From the NCBI GenBank assembly GCA_012521335.1, contig JAAYMM010000072.1, forward strand, positions 1-43,622: DNA of 43,622 nucleotides. The letters are read 5' to 3'. Positions 25,571 to 33,405 of the stretch are shown here, piece by piece. Within the stretch, counting starts at the first letter, position 1, and each line of letters opens with the position of its first letter. The stretch is from Bacillota bacterium. Its GTDB lineage: Bacteria > Bacillota > Limnochordia > Darwinibacteriales > Darwinibacteriaceae. The notes beneath the pieces are model-generated. The model was not told the DNA's origin, did no database searches, and saw only the letters and a program-made list of their open reading frames with translations. Made by a program: the position numbers and the translations under genes.

Positions 25571-26911
25571 ATGCAGAGAGACTACCAAGAACTACTGGCA
25601 GAGATCAAGGAGATTACCACGGCCGACGGCTTTGTTTCTTCCTGTTTGGAGATTAAGGAAAGCCTGTTTTTCTATGAACTAGATCTCATGCTGGCAGCTT
25701 ACACTGCTTCACTGGAGCTCTTGACGGTGGTGGCGCTGCTCAATGCCGCCCTGAAGAGCAAGCGCGATTTGGGGAAGGCCCGGGCGGAAGTAGAGCTCGA
25801 TGTGGACACTCTTCTGGAGGAGCTGGGGAAGTACCAGTTCCCGTTGGACATACAGTATGTGGTGGACCGGTTTCTGCACGGCCCAGCGCCGCGCATCCGC
25901 TGGCGGCTCGGTATCTACCTGGAGATGGTCCGGGCCTATGCCCTTTTAGGAGAAGAAGCGCCGGCGGACCTGGACGCCCTGCTCTGCCAGGCCCATCAAC
26001 TCCTGCGGGGGCCGGAGGCCGAAAACAGGCCCCGCTTAGTGGAAGTGCTGGCCCAGGTGGGGGCGCACATGCTGAGGGGAGTCCGCCTGCGTCCGGTCTG
26101 GCTGCAGATCAGCCATCCGCGGGTGCAGGTGGTCCTTTCGGGCCTGCAGACGCTGGTGAGCAACCTGCGCGTCACCCCATATTTCAACTACCCTTTGGCC
26201 GATTTGGCTACCGAAAGGCAGAAGCGCCGAAAGGTCAAGGGTAATGTAGTCGCGGATCTGGGCGTGTTCCGCAACTTCCGGCAGGGCGGCTCAGGCTTCA
26301 CTGAGTTGAACATTCCCTTTGAGCGGGATGAATACGACACATTTCTGGAGGGCTTCTACACGGGCTTTCAGTACCTGGACGTGGAGCCGGACCGGACCGC
26401 AACCGATCTGATCAAGGCCGTCTTGGAAGCTCGCCTGGTGCATCCCGGCATCGACGGGCGTTTTCTGCTCAGGCTGCTGGTGTACTGCAACCGCTGGAAG
26501 CTGAGCCAGGTGAGCGATGTCATCCTGGAACTGTTGGCCGAGCTGGATTGGGACGATCCGCTCTTTTATGAGTCCTGGGTGCTGCTCAAATCCTTTGCGG
26601 GCAAAGCCCTGCCCGCCATGCGCCGTTTTGTCAGGGCGCACCCGGATTCTCCGCTCCTGCCGTATTTGGCTCTGTTTCTGAGCAGCGGCCCGCCCAGTAA
26701 GCGCCGGTGGAGCCTGCTCAAGGAGATCTTCGAGCATTACCCCGATGAGAACGAGGACAAGGCCCACATCGCCCTTTCCATTGCCCGCTACGGAGGCGAG
26801 GATGCGGTAGCCTGCCTGGAGCAGGCGCTGACCTCGGCCAAAAGGAACGGGCCCTACCGGCGGGAATTGGAAAAGGCACTGGAGGCAGCCAAACAAGAAG
26901 CGAGGAGTTAA
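25571..26911 (+). CDS. Unrecognised 446-residue protein with helical repeats
   Basis: I do not recognise this family. The product is rich in Leu, Ala, Glu and Arg with no signal peptide, membrane segment or clear enzyme motif. The N-terminal 180 residues look wholly helical. A middle region (about 205-255) has a more variable segment, VKGNVVADLGVFRNFRQGGS. The C-terminal 190 residues read as helical pairs (LVHPGIDGRFLLRLLVYCN, DPLFYESWVLLKSFAGKAL, DKAHIALSIARYGGEDAVAC) resembling HEAT/ARM-like repeats. ATG 25571 sits 9 bases after AGGGGGTG; GTG 25559 lies inside that site. It follows rnhA by 15 bases and overlaps queG tail to tail by four bases. Its terminator lies inside queG (26925-26981). 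Confidence 0.7.
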   Translation: MQRDYQELLAEIKEITTADGFVSSCLEIKESLFFYELDLMLAAYTASLELLTVVALLNAALKSKRDLGKARAEVELDVDTLLEELGKYQFPLDIQYVVDRFLHGPAPRIRWRLGIYLEMVRAYALLGEEAPADLDALLCQAHQLLRGPEAENRPRLVEVLAQVGAHMLRGVRLRPVWLQISHPRVQVVLSGLQTLVSNLRVTPYFNYPLADLATERQKRRKVKGNVVADLGVFRNFRQGGSGFTELNIPFERDEYDTFLEGFYTGFQYLDVEPDRTATDLIKAVLEARLVHPGIDGRFLLRLLVYCNRWKLSQVSDVILELLAELDWDDPLFYESWVLLKSFAGKALPAMRRFVRAHPDSPLLPYLALFLSSGPPSKRRWSLLKEIFEHYPDENEDKAHIALSIARYGGEDAVACLEQALTSAKRNGPYRRELEKALEAAKQEARS

Positions 26912-27930
26912 GTGAGTCGTTGTACAGCCCAGGCCGCAGCTTCCCTCACCACGGAGCTGGGGTGTTCCTGGGCTGTTTTTTGCAGAGTGGGCAGGGCCGC
27001 CTGCTCCCGCTGATTCCCCAGTACTATGCATGCGTTGCGCTGGAGCGTGTTTTTGCCCCGCCATCCCAGTGCGGTCGGGCCGAACCTTTCTTTGAACTCC
27101 TGGTTGGTCAGATCCAGCAGGGGAAGCAGAGGAACGTGGGGGCCCACCAAAGGCGCGAATTCGGCATGGCGGGTGTGCGGTGCCTTCCGATTGATGGGGC
27201 AGGCCTGCTGGCAGGTATCGCAGCCCCAGAGCCTGCTCCCGAGCTTGCCGCGCAGATCCAGGGGAATGGGGCCTGTCATCTGGGTTAGGTAAGAGAGGCA
27301 CCTCTGGGGCTTGATCTTGCCGGGAGCGAGGAGGGCGCCGGTGGGGCAGGCGCGCACGCAGAGATCGCAGCCTACTGGACATGACCAGTTACCCCCCGGG
27401 GGACTGGTGGGAGGCAGAGCCACATCCACCAGGATCTCAGCTAAAAAGACCCAGGACCCGAAGGGCGGCACATATACCGCACAGTTGCTGCCGGGATAAC
27501 CCAACCCTGCCTCTACGGCCAAGGCCCGGTCCACAAGGAATGTGGTGTCCACGGCCTTGGTGCACTCCCGGGCTCCCAAGCGTTCCCTGAGGTAGTCTAT
27601 GAGCCTATCCATGCGGGAGTGGAGGACGCGGTGGTAATCCAAGCCCCAGGCATAGCGGGAGATAGTTCCGTGCAGGGGCTCAGCCGGTCCAGGCGGCCCG
27701 GTGTTGTAGCTCACGGCTAGGGCAAGGACAGATTTGGCGCTGGCCTGCAGGTGCCTGGGATCAATGCGCTTTTCTACATTTTGCTCCACAAAATCCGGGT
27801 AGCGGCCTTCCTCCTGGGCCTGCCGCAGGAGGGGAAGCATGCGCTTCAGCGGCCGCGCCGGCATAACCGCAAACGCATCAAATTCCGCTTCCCAGATCAC
27901 TTCGGCCAGGCTCTCTAGGATCTGCGACAT
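26908..27930 (-). CDS. queG: Epoxyqueuosine reductase QueG
   Basis: Cobalamin-dependent enzyme that reduces epoxyqueuosine to queuosine in tRNA, the last step of queuosine synthesis. The 340-residue product has an N-terminal cobalamin-binding domain (YNTGPPGPAEPLHGTISRYAWGLDYH, then VDTTFLVDRALAVEAGLGY with the conserved catalytic-region Asp). Two ferredoxin-type [4Fe-4S] motifs follow (CDLCVRACPTGAL and CDTCQQACPIN), then a C-terminal HEAT-like stretch (LQRNACIVLGNQREQAALPT). The ATG at 27930 follows GGGGAGG. Its last codons overlap the convergent plus-strand gene, and its coding sequence contains that gene's terminator. No other queuosine genes are in the window. Confidence 0.95.
   Translation of the reverse strand: MSQILESLAEVIWEAEFDAFAVMPARPLKRMLPLLRQAQEEGRYPDFVEQNVEKRIDPRHLQASAKSVLALAVSYNTGPPGPAEPLHGTISRYAWGLDYHRVLHSRMDRLIDYLRERLGARECTKAVDTTFLVDRALAVEAGLGYPGSNCAVYVPPFGSWVFLAEILVDVALPPTSPPGGNWSCPVGCDLCVRACPTGALLAPGKIKPQRCLSYLTQMTGPIPLDLRGKLGSRLWGCDTCQQACPINRKAPHTRHAEFAPLVGPHVPLLPLLDLTNQEFKERFGPTALGWRGKNTLQRNACIVLGNQREQAALPTLQKTAQEHPSSVVREAAAWAVQRLT
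26925..26981 (+). terminator. Plus-strand intrinsic terminator embedded in queG
   Basis: CAGCCCAGG (26925-26933) and CCTGGGCTG (26967-26975) form a perfect 9-bp outer stem, with an inner CAGCT/AGCTG pairing in the 33-base loop. Six T follow (26976-26981). It lies 14 bases past the stop of the plus-strand gene ending at 26911 and within the last codons of queG. Confidence 0.7.
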
Positions 27931-27959
27931 TTCGGAACCTCCCCTCACTGGCCTTATGT

Positions 27960-27984
27960 AAAAAAAGAGGAGCTGCCGCTCCTC
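27960..27984 (-). terminator. Intrinsic terminator after the NifU-domain gene
   Basis: On the minus strand GAGGAGC (plus 27978-27984) pairs with GCTCCTC (plus 27967-27973) around a GGCA loop, followed by seven T (plus 27960-27966). It separates the NifU-like gene from queG, so queG needs readthrough or a promoter I cannot see. Confidence 0.82.
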
Positions 27985-27996
27985 TCCTCAGTATAT

Positions 27997-28221
27997 CTAG
28001 TTGGCTGCTTCCACCGCGACGACCTCGGGAACCTCCTGCTTGAGGATGCGCTCAATACCGGCTTTGAGAGTCAGCTGAGACATGGGGCACCCCACGCAAG
28101 CGCCGGTCAGTCTTACCTTAACTACGTTGTCAGGGCTGATCTCAACCAGCTCCACATTCCCGCCATCGGCTTGAATAGCTGGACGAATTCTATTGAGAAC
28201 CGCCTCTACTCGTTCTCGCAT
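27997..28221 (-). CDS. NifU C-terminal-domain iron-sulfur scaffold protein
   Basis: Small cytoplasmic protein of 74 residues made of one NifU C-terminal (Nfu) domain: helix ERVEAVLNRIRPAIQADGGNVELVEI, a strand pair, then CVGC (C42 and C45), the CxxC that carries a [4Fe-4S] cluster between two protomers. Such stand-alone Nfu proteins deliver clusters to apo-proteins. AAGGAGGTG precedes the ATG, and a promoter with a 17-bp spacer lies upstream (28253-28281). The adjacent queG encodes an Fe-S enzyme, so a functional link is plausible though unproven. Confidence 0.93.
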   Translation of the reverse strand: MRERVEAVLNRIRPAIQADGGNVELVEISPDNVVKVRLTGACVGCPMSQLTLKAGIERILKQEVPEVVAVEAAN

Positions 28222-28252
28222 GTCCACACCTCCTTGGGCGTCTTCTTTTCTA

Positions 28253-28281
28253 AGTATACACCTAATGTTTTGCAAAGTCCA
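28253..28281 (-). promoter_or_regulatory. Promoter of the NifU-domain gene
   Basis: On the minus strand TGGACT (plus 28276-28281, 4 of 6) and TATACT (plus 28253-28258, 5 of 6) are 17 bp apart, about 30 bases before the start codon. Confidence 0.5.
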
Positions 28282-28299
28282 TGCCGAATCTGGCGCATC

Positions 28300-29181
28300 T
28301 TAGGTTCCGCAAAAGGTGCGGTAGGGCATGGGGGAAGGCTCGGGCGGTTGGGCATACTCATGCTGCTGAGCACTGTGGGCGAACGGGTCTTTCAGCACGT
28401 CCAGCAGCTTCTTCACTAGGCTGTAGTCGCCAGCCTGCACCGCGGGGCGCAGCGCCTCTTCCACCCGGTGGTTGCGGGGAATGACCGCAGGGTTGCTGCG
28501 TTTCATCAGTTCGTGCACACCGTCTCTGCTCAGTGGGCTGCGGGCCAGCCGCTCCTGCCAGCGGGTTTTCCACTGGGCGAATTCTGGCGAACGATAGAGC
28601 TCCCCTCCTTCCAGGCGCGCATAGGTCAGATCCAAGAAGGTTCCGGAAAAGTCTGCCTGGTAGGCATGCATCAGGCGCAGCAGGTCACGTACTAGGCTCT
28701 CGTCTTCTGGTTCAGCATCTACCAGTCCCAGCTTTCCGCGCATGCCGTCGAGATAGTGCTTGTGGTAGAGTTCGGGGAAGCGGGCCAGTTCCACAGCGGC
28801 CATTTCCTCGGCCCTGTCTTGGTTAGGGTCTAGGAGGGGGAGCAGTGTTTCGGCAAAGCGCTGCAGATTCCAAAGGGCGATGGCTGGCTGCCGACCGTAG
28901 GCGTAGCGGCCCTGGTAGTCGATGGAACTGAAAACAGTATTGGGATCGTACGTATCCACAAAGGCGCAGGGCCCATAGTCAATGGTTTCGCCGCTGATGG
29001 CCATATTATCTGTATTCATCACTCCGTGCACAAAACCCACGAGCATCCACCGGGCGATGAGCACAGCCTGCTGTTCGATCACCCGGCGCAGCAGGGCTTG
29101 ATAGGGGTTTTCCTCGAAGAGCGCAGGGGGCAGGCGGGCATAGGAATGATCGAAGTTGAAACCAAACTCATTGGTCTGCAT
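28300..29181 (-). CDS. selO: SelO (YdiU) family protein with a large internal deletion
   Basis: SelO is a pseudokinase-fold enzyme of about 480 residues that AMPylates proteins. This product has 293. It begins like SelO (FGFNFDHSYARLPPALF, residues 6-22) but jumps within a few residues to ALLRRVIEQQAVLIARWMLV, which in full-length homologues lies about 190 residues later. The glycine-rich and GDGRA nucleotide-binding segments are therefore missing. The rest is intact: HGVMNTDNM (52-60, catalytic loop), TIDYGPCAFVD (metal-binding DFG-like), QGRYAYGRQP, WNLQRFAETLLPLL, NPAVIPRNH and the C-terminal end. AGGAGGTGG precedes the ATG. AMPylation seems unlikely without the N-lobe; it may be a decaying gene that happens to stay in frame, or a repurposed remnant. 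Confidence 0.8.
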   Translation of the reverse strand: MQTNEFGFNFDHSYARLPPALFEENPYQALLRRVIEQQAVLIARWMLVGFVHGVMNTDNMAISGETIDYGPCAFVDTYDPNTVFSSIDYQGRYAYGRQPAIALWNLQRFAETLLPLLDPNQDRAEEMAAVELARFPELYHKHYLDGMRGKLGLVDAEPEDESLVRDLLRLMHAYQADFSGTFLDLTYARLEGGELYRSPEFAQWKTRWQERLARSPLSRDGVHELMKRSNPAVIPRNHRVEEALRPAVQAGDYSLVKKLLDVLKDPFAHSAQQHEYAQPPEPSPMPYRTFCGT

Positions 29182-29278
29182 GGTCCACCTCCTGACCCTA
29201 GTATGCGCGGGCAGGAAGATGGCGAACTATACCGAAATCAGTATACATTCCAAGCCGCAAGCACAGTGGAGGATTTGC

Positions 29279-30199
29279 ATGCAGCGCAACAAGGTGTTGG
29301 TTATAGGCAGTCTGAACATGGACCTGGTCGTGCAGGTGCCTAGGGTTCCCCGTGACGGCGAAACCGTCTTAGGCAGTGAATTCCACCGTTATTTCGGAGG
29401 GAAAGGAGCCAACCAAGCCGTGGCTGCCGCCAGACAGGGGGCGCCCACCATCATGGCCGGCCGCGTAGGGGCTGACGCCTTCGGCCGGGATCAAATCGCT
29501 GCCCTGCAGGCGGAAGGAATTGATACAAGCTATCTGCTCGTCGATGCAGAGTGTTCTTCGGGAGTAGCTTTCATTGTCATAGATACCCAGGGCAATAACC
29601 GGATTATGGTCGTCCCGGGAGCCAACGGGGCTGTAAGCCCCCAGGACATGGCAGCCCTGGAACCTGTGATGGCAGAGTGTTCCTGTGTTGTGATTCAGCT
29701 GGAAATCCCTTTAGCAGCGGTGCTGGCCGCGGTGCGCGCTGCCCATGCTCAGGGCGCAAAAGTGATTCTCAACCCCGCACCGGCCCAGCCCCTTCCCCTG
29801 GACATTTATCCCTGTCTTACAGTAATCACCCCTAACGAAAGCGAGGCCCAGCTGCTCACGGGCGTGGCAGTGTCCGATCTGGCGTCGGCACGGCAGGCTG
29901 CCCAAGTGCTGCTGGACCGGGGAGTTTTGGCCGTGGTCATCACCTTGGGCGCGCAGGGGGCGTACGGCTTGACGCTGTCCGGCGAGTTTCACTTCCCGGC
30001 GCATCCCGTTGATGTAGTGGATACAGTGGCCGCGGGTGATACTTTTACCGGAGCTTTAGCGGCCCTGATCGCTGAAGGGCGCAGCCTGAAGGAGGCAGTG
30101 GAATACGCCAACGCGGCCGCGGCTCTGGCGGTGACCCGCAGGGGAGCTCAGCCTTCCGTGCCCACCAGGGCAGAAGTGCTGCGCTTTTTGGGGAAGTGA
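29279..30199 (+). CDS. rbsK: Ribokinase (PfkB family)
   Basis: Cytoplasmic sugar kinase of 306 residues phosphorylating ribose or a similar pentose with ATP. PfkB signature 1 is YFGGKGANQAVAAARQG near residue 40. The sugar-site motif SLNMDLVVQVPRVP opens the protein, NPAPAQPLP and TPNESEAQLLTG lie in the middle, and signature 2 is DTVAAGDTFTGALAALI with catalytic D254. The second motif usually reads GAGDTF; here the first glycine is alanine, a tolerated change. The ATG at 29279 follows TGGAGG and fits the family start. It is divergent from the SelO gene and not linked to a ribose transporter here, so the substrate may be another sugar or nucleoside. Confidence 0.9.
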   Translation: MQRNKVLVIGSLNMDLVVQVPRVPRDGETVLGSEFHRYFGGKGANQAVAAARQGAPTIMAGRVGADAFGRDQIAALQAEGIDTSYLLVDAECSSGVAFIVIDTQGNNRIMVVPGANGAVSPQDMAALEPVMAECSCVVIQLEIPLAAVLAAVRAAHAQGAKVILNPAPAQPLPLDIYPCLTVITPNESEAQLLTGVAVSDLASARQAAQVLLDRGVLAVVITLGAQGAYGLTLSGEFHFPAHPVDVVDTVAAGDTFTGALAALIAEGRSLKEAVEYANAAAALAVTRRGAQPSVPTRAEVLRFLGK

Positions 30200-30214
30200 A
30201 GGTAGAAGCTGAGG

Positions 30215-30249
30215 GGAGCTGCCTTGCCTGCAGGTGGCTCCGTCTTTTT
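30215..30249 (+). terminator. Intrinsic terminator after rbsK
   Basis: GGAGCTGCC (30215-30223) pairs with GGTGGCTCC (30233-30241) over 9 bp including two G-T pairs, followed by GTCTTTTTC. No clear promoter for the next gene is visible between here and 30308. Confidence 0.65.
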
Positions 30250-30308
30250 CTCGGCCGAAAGTGAAAACATAGGATCGGGATGACTTTTTCCTAGACAGGA
30301 GGCAGACC

Positions 30309-32552
30309 TTGACCGAGCACACAGCGACACGTACCTATCGCGGCTACGTGCTGGACCCTTTCCAGCAGGAGGCCGTTGATTACATCGATGAGAACAAGTC
30401 CGTCCTGGTGGCCGCGCCCACAGGCGTGGGCAAGACGCTGATCGCTGATTATATCATCGAAAAGATCTACCGGGAAGGCGGGCGGGTGGTGTACACCGCG
30501 CCCATCAAGGCCCTGAGCAATCAGAAGTTCCGGGAGTTCAAAGGGGTTGTGGGTGAAGAAGGGGTGGGCATTCTCACCGGCGATGTGGTGATCAACCCCG
30601 ATGCCCCCATCCTGATCATGACTACGGAAATCTTCCGCAACATGCTGCACGAGGACCCGGAGCGGGTTCGCGATGTGCGTTATGTGATCTTCGATGAGAT
30701 TCACTATATCGACGATCCTGAGCGGGGCAGCGTGTGGGAAGAGAGTCTGATTTTCATGCCCCCGTCCATGCGCTTTCTGGGGCTGAGCGCCACCATCCCC
30801 AACGTGGATCAGCTGGCCAGCTGGATTTCCGAGGTGCAGCAGCAGGAAGTTAAGGTGGTGACCAATTTCCACCGCGTGGTTCCTCTCAAGCATGCCCTCT
30901 TCGAGCGCTCCTTAGGCTTTACCAACATGCGCGCTCTGCAGAAGAAGTACAGGCGGCTCGCCGGCCAGAACCCTTCCGGCCGGCTCGAAGTGCCGGCTAC
31001 CACTCATCTCGACCTGATCAGCGCGATTAAGGAGGAGTACCTGCCCTGCCTGTTCTTTACCTTCAGCCGGTGCAAATGTGAAAGCAACGCCTTGGAGCTG
31101 GGTGAAGAAGAGGACTTCTTAGATCGGCAGCAGAAGCAGCAGGTCAGCCAGGTGATCGACGAGGTGCTGGAGCGTTATCCCGCCATGGAAAGCGGGCGCT
31201 GGCCCCATCTGCGCCGCCTGCTCATGAAGGGAATCGCCTATCACCATGCGGGCATGCTCCCCGTGCTCAAGGATATTGTGGAGGAGCTGTTCACCCGCCG
31301 GTTGATCGCGGTTTTGTACTGTACCGAAACCTTTGCCGTGGGGCTCAACTTCCCTTGTAAAACGGTGTGTTTTGACTCCAGCACCAAGTGGGACGGCATG
31401 ACCTTCAGGCCCATCTCCAACCGGGAGTACTTCCAGATGGCAGGTCGGGCCGGCCGCCGGGGGATTGACCCGGAAGGCTTTGCCTTTATGCTGGTGGATC
31501 TGAACTACTTCGATCCCAGCCAGTTTCCCAGCATGAATGAGGCTGAAGTGGAGCCCCTGCAGAGCCAGTTCAGCCTGACCTACAACTCCATCCTCAACTT
31601 GGTGAAAAACTACAGCGAAGAAGAGATCTACCGCATTTTAGGGCAGAACTTCGCCACTTACCAGGCCTCCGCGGAGCGCCAGGGGGTGCTGGTGGAAATG
31701 GAGCTGCTGGAAGAAGAGCTGGCCCCTTACATCAAGCACATGCGGGGCCGGGAGCGCTTTATCAGCACTCTGCGGCAGCGCCTGGACCTGGAACGGCAGC
31801 TCAATACGGCGTATAATAAGCGTACCCGCACCAGGCTGAAGCGGGAAATCCGTGCCCTCACGCAGCGCCTGGACAGCGCCTTCTACCGGGCTTACCCAGG
31901 CAGGGAGCGGGCTTCCCTGCGCAGGGAGAACCGCCGCTACCGCAGAAAGCTCAAAGCCTACGAGCGCCTGCTCCTGCGGGAGCAAGCCCTCAACCCCCTA
32001 GAACGGTACATCCAGGAGTTTGAGGATAAGAAAGCACTGCTGGAAACCTTAGGTTACCTGGAGCAGGATCAGCTCACCTCGGCGGGGTTGTTTGCCAGCC
32101 AGATTCACGGGCATGAGCTCATGCTCACGGAAGTGTTCATGGAGGGGCTCTTCCACACCTATCCTCCTGCGGAGCTGAATGCGGCGTTGGTAGCGGTGGG
32201 ATACGAACCCCGCAAGAATGAGTTCCGCATCAAGCACAGGCTGGATTTCGGGCCCATTTTGCGCATCTACCACGGACTCCTTAAGCTGGAACAGAACATG
32301 CTGGGCTATACCACCGTGCGGTTCTATGATCATGTAGCTGCGCTGGCTTACCGCTGGAGCAACGGGGAAAGCTTCACCAAGCTGATTGAGGAGGCCTCTG
32401 TGGATGAAGGCGACCTCGTCTTCGCCTTCCGGCGGGGCATTGACCTGCTCAGACAGGTGCGCAATGCCGCGGGCGATGATCCCGTGCTCCACGAAAAGCT
32501 GCGGGAATGCATCAGCTTGATGGACCGCGACGAGGTTTCCATCTGGCTGTAG
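30309..32552 (+). CDS. Ski2/Mtr4-like DEAD/DEAH-box RNA helicase
   Basis: Superfamily 2 helicase of 747 residues. Motifs in order are: I AAPTGVGKT (about 35-43), Ia TAPIKALSNQKFREF, II FDEIHYIDD (about 128-136), III LSATIPN (about 160), and VI QMAGRAGRRGID (about 375-386). The cysteine-containing FFTFSRCKCESNALEL is typical of Ski2-like proteins. Residues 480-600 form a highly charged, coiled-coil-like insertion (RERFISTLRQRLDLERQLN and on), and the C-terminus matches the helical DSHCT-type domain. Bacterial relatives such as HelY are presumed RNA helicases. It starts at TTG, six bases after AGGAGGC. It heads the long plus-strand run to the window end. A DNA substrate is possible given the following addBA genes. 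Confidence 0.88.
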   Translation: MTEHTATRTYRGYVLDPFQQEAVDYIDENKSVLVAAPTGVGKTLIADYIIEKIYREGGRVVYTAPIKALSNQKFREFKGVVGEEGVGILTGDVVINPDAPILIMTTEIFRNMLHEDPERVRDVRYVIFDEIHYIDDPERGSVWEESLIFMPPSMRFLGLSATIPNVDQLASWISEVQQQEVKVVTNFHRVVPLKHALFERSLGFTNMRALQKKYRRLAGQNPSGRLEVPATTHLDLISAIKEEYLPCLFFTFSRCKCESNALELGEEEDFLDRQQKQQVSQVIDEVLERYPAMESGRWPHLRRLLMKGIAYHHAGMLPVLKDIVEELFTRRLIAVLYCTETFAVGLNFPCKTVCFDSSTKWDGMTFRPISNREYFQMAGRAGRRGIDPEGFAFMLVDLNYFDPSQFPSMNEAEVEPLQSQFSLTYNSILNLVKNYSEEEIYRILGQNFATYQASAERQGVLVEMELLEEELAPYIKHMRGRERFISTLRQRLDLERQLNTAYNKRTRTRLKREIRALTQRLDSAFYRAYPGRERASLRRENRRYRRKLKAYERLLLREQALNPLERYIQEFEDKKALLETLGYLEQDQLTSAGLFASQIHGHELMLTEVFMEGLFHTYPPAELNAALVAVGYEPRKNEFRIKHRLDFGPILRIYHGLLKLEQNMLGYTTVRFYDHVAALAYRWSNGESFTKLIEEASVDEGDLVFAFRRGIDLLRQVRNAAGDDPVLHEKLRECISLMDRDEVSIWL

Positions 32553-32566
32553 GATTGAGGTGAACC

Positions 32567-33388
32567 ATGAAGTACAAACTGCTGGCCATAGATATCGACG
32601 GTACGCTGCTCAACAGCAGTTCCCAGCTCACTCCCAACACTGCTGCTGCTGTGCAGAAGGCGCAGGAGCGGGGGATCAAAGTGGTGTTGGCCACCGGACG
32701 CCGCCTGGGCAATTCCCTGGCTTTGGCCAAGGAGCTGAACGTGCGCGAGCTCATGGTGGTGCACAACGGCGTTGTGGTGGTCGATCCTGTCACTTGTCAG
32801 CCGGTGATCCAATCGGGCATCTGCCCGGTTTTGGCTGGGGAACTTGTGGACAAGCTCAATGCCTGGTCGGTCAACTACGTGGTTTACACCGGGGAATCTG
32901 CCGGCGAGAAAGTGCTGGCACCCAGCGGACGCTGGCAGGAGCCGGACAATCTCCTGGCTTACTTTTTGGGAGAAGCGGCCGAATTTGTGGACGAGATCGA
33001 GATCTCCAGCCCGCCAGTGCGCTTGGCCATCATCGATCAACCCGCTAAGGTGGATCCCCTGTATACTACCCTCAAGAGGGACTATGCCCAGCAGGTCAGC
33101 GCGCTGCTCTTCGGCGCCGAGCGGGATGATTGGCGCGGGATTGAGCTGCTGCCGGCCCACTGCAGCAAGGGGGCGGGTGTGGCCTTGGTGGCCGATCGCC
33201 TGGGTATCTCTCCTGCAGAGTCGGTGGCTATCGGCGATAACATCAATGACCTGGAGATGATCCTCTGGGCCGGCTTGGGCATTGCCATGCAAAACGGTTC
33301 ACCGCTCCTAAAGGAGCAGGCCAAAATGATTGCCCCCAGCAACGATGAAGATGGCGTGGCCCGCATCATTGAAGAGCTCCTGCTCTGA
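32567..33388 (+). CDS. Cof-type HAD-IIB family phosphatase
   Basis: Cytoplasmic hydrolase of 273 residues. HAD motif I is AIDIDGTLLN (nucleophile and acid Asp), motif II is VVLATGRR, the motif III lysine is in HCSKGAGVALVADRLG and motif IV is VAIGDNINDLEMI. A C2B-type cap lies between (about 85-190). Relatives dephosphorylate sugar phosphates, nucleotides or cofactor precursors such as FMN; specificity cannot be read from sequence. GAGGTGA precedes the ATG. It sits between the helicase and addB. Confidence 0.93.
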   Translation: MKYKLLAIDIDGTLLNSSSQLTPNTAAAVQKAQERGIKVVLATGRRLGNSLALAKELNVRELMVVHNGVVVVDPVTCQPVIQSGICPVLAGELVDKLNAWSVNYVVYTGESAGEKVLAPSGRWQEPDNLLAYFLGEAAEFVDEIEISSPPVRLAIIDQPAKVDPLYTTLKRDYAQQVSALLFGAERDDWRGIELLPAHCSKGAGVALVADRLGISPAESVAIGDNINDLEMILWAGLGIAMQNGSPLLKEQAKMIAPSNDEDGVARIIEELLL

Positions 33389-33405
33389 TTAGGGGAGGTG
33401 AGGTT

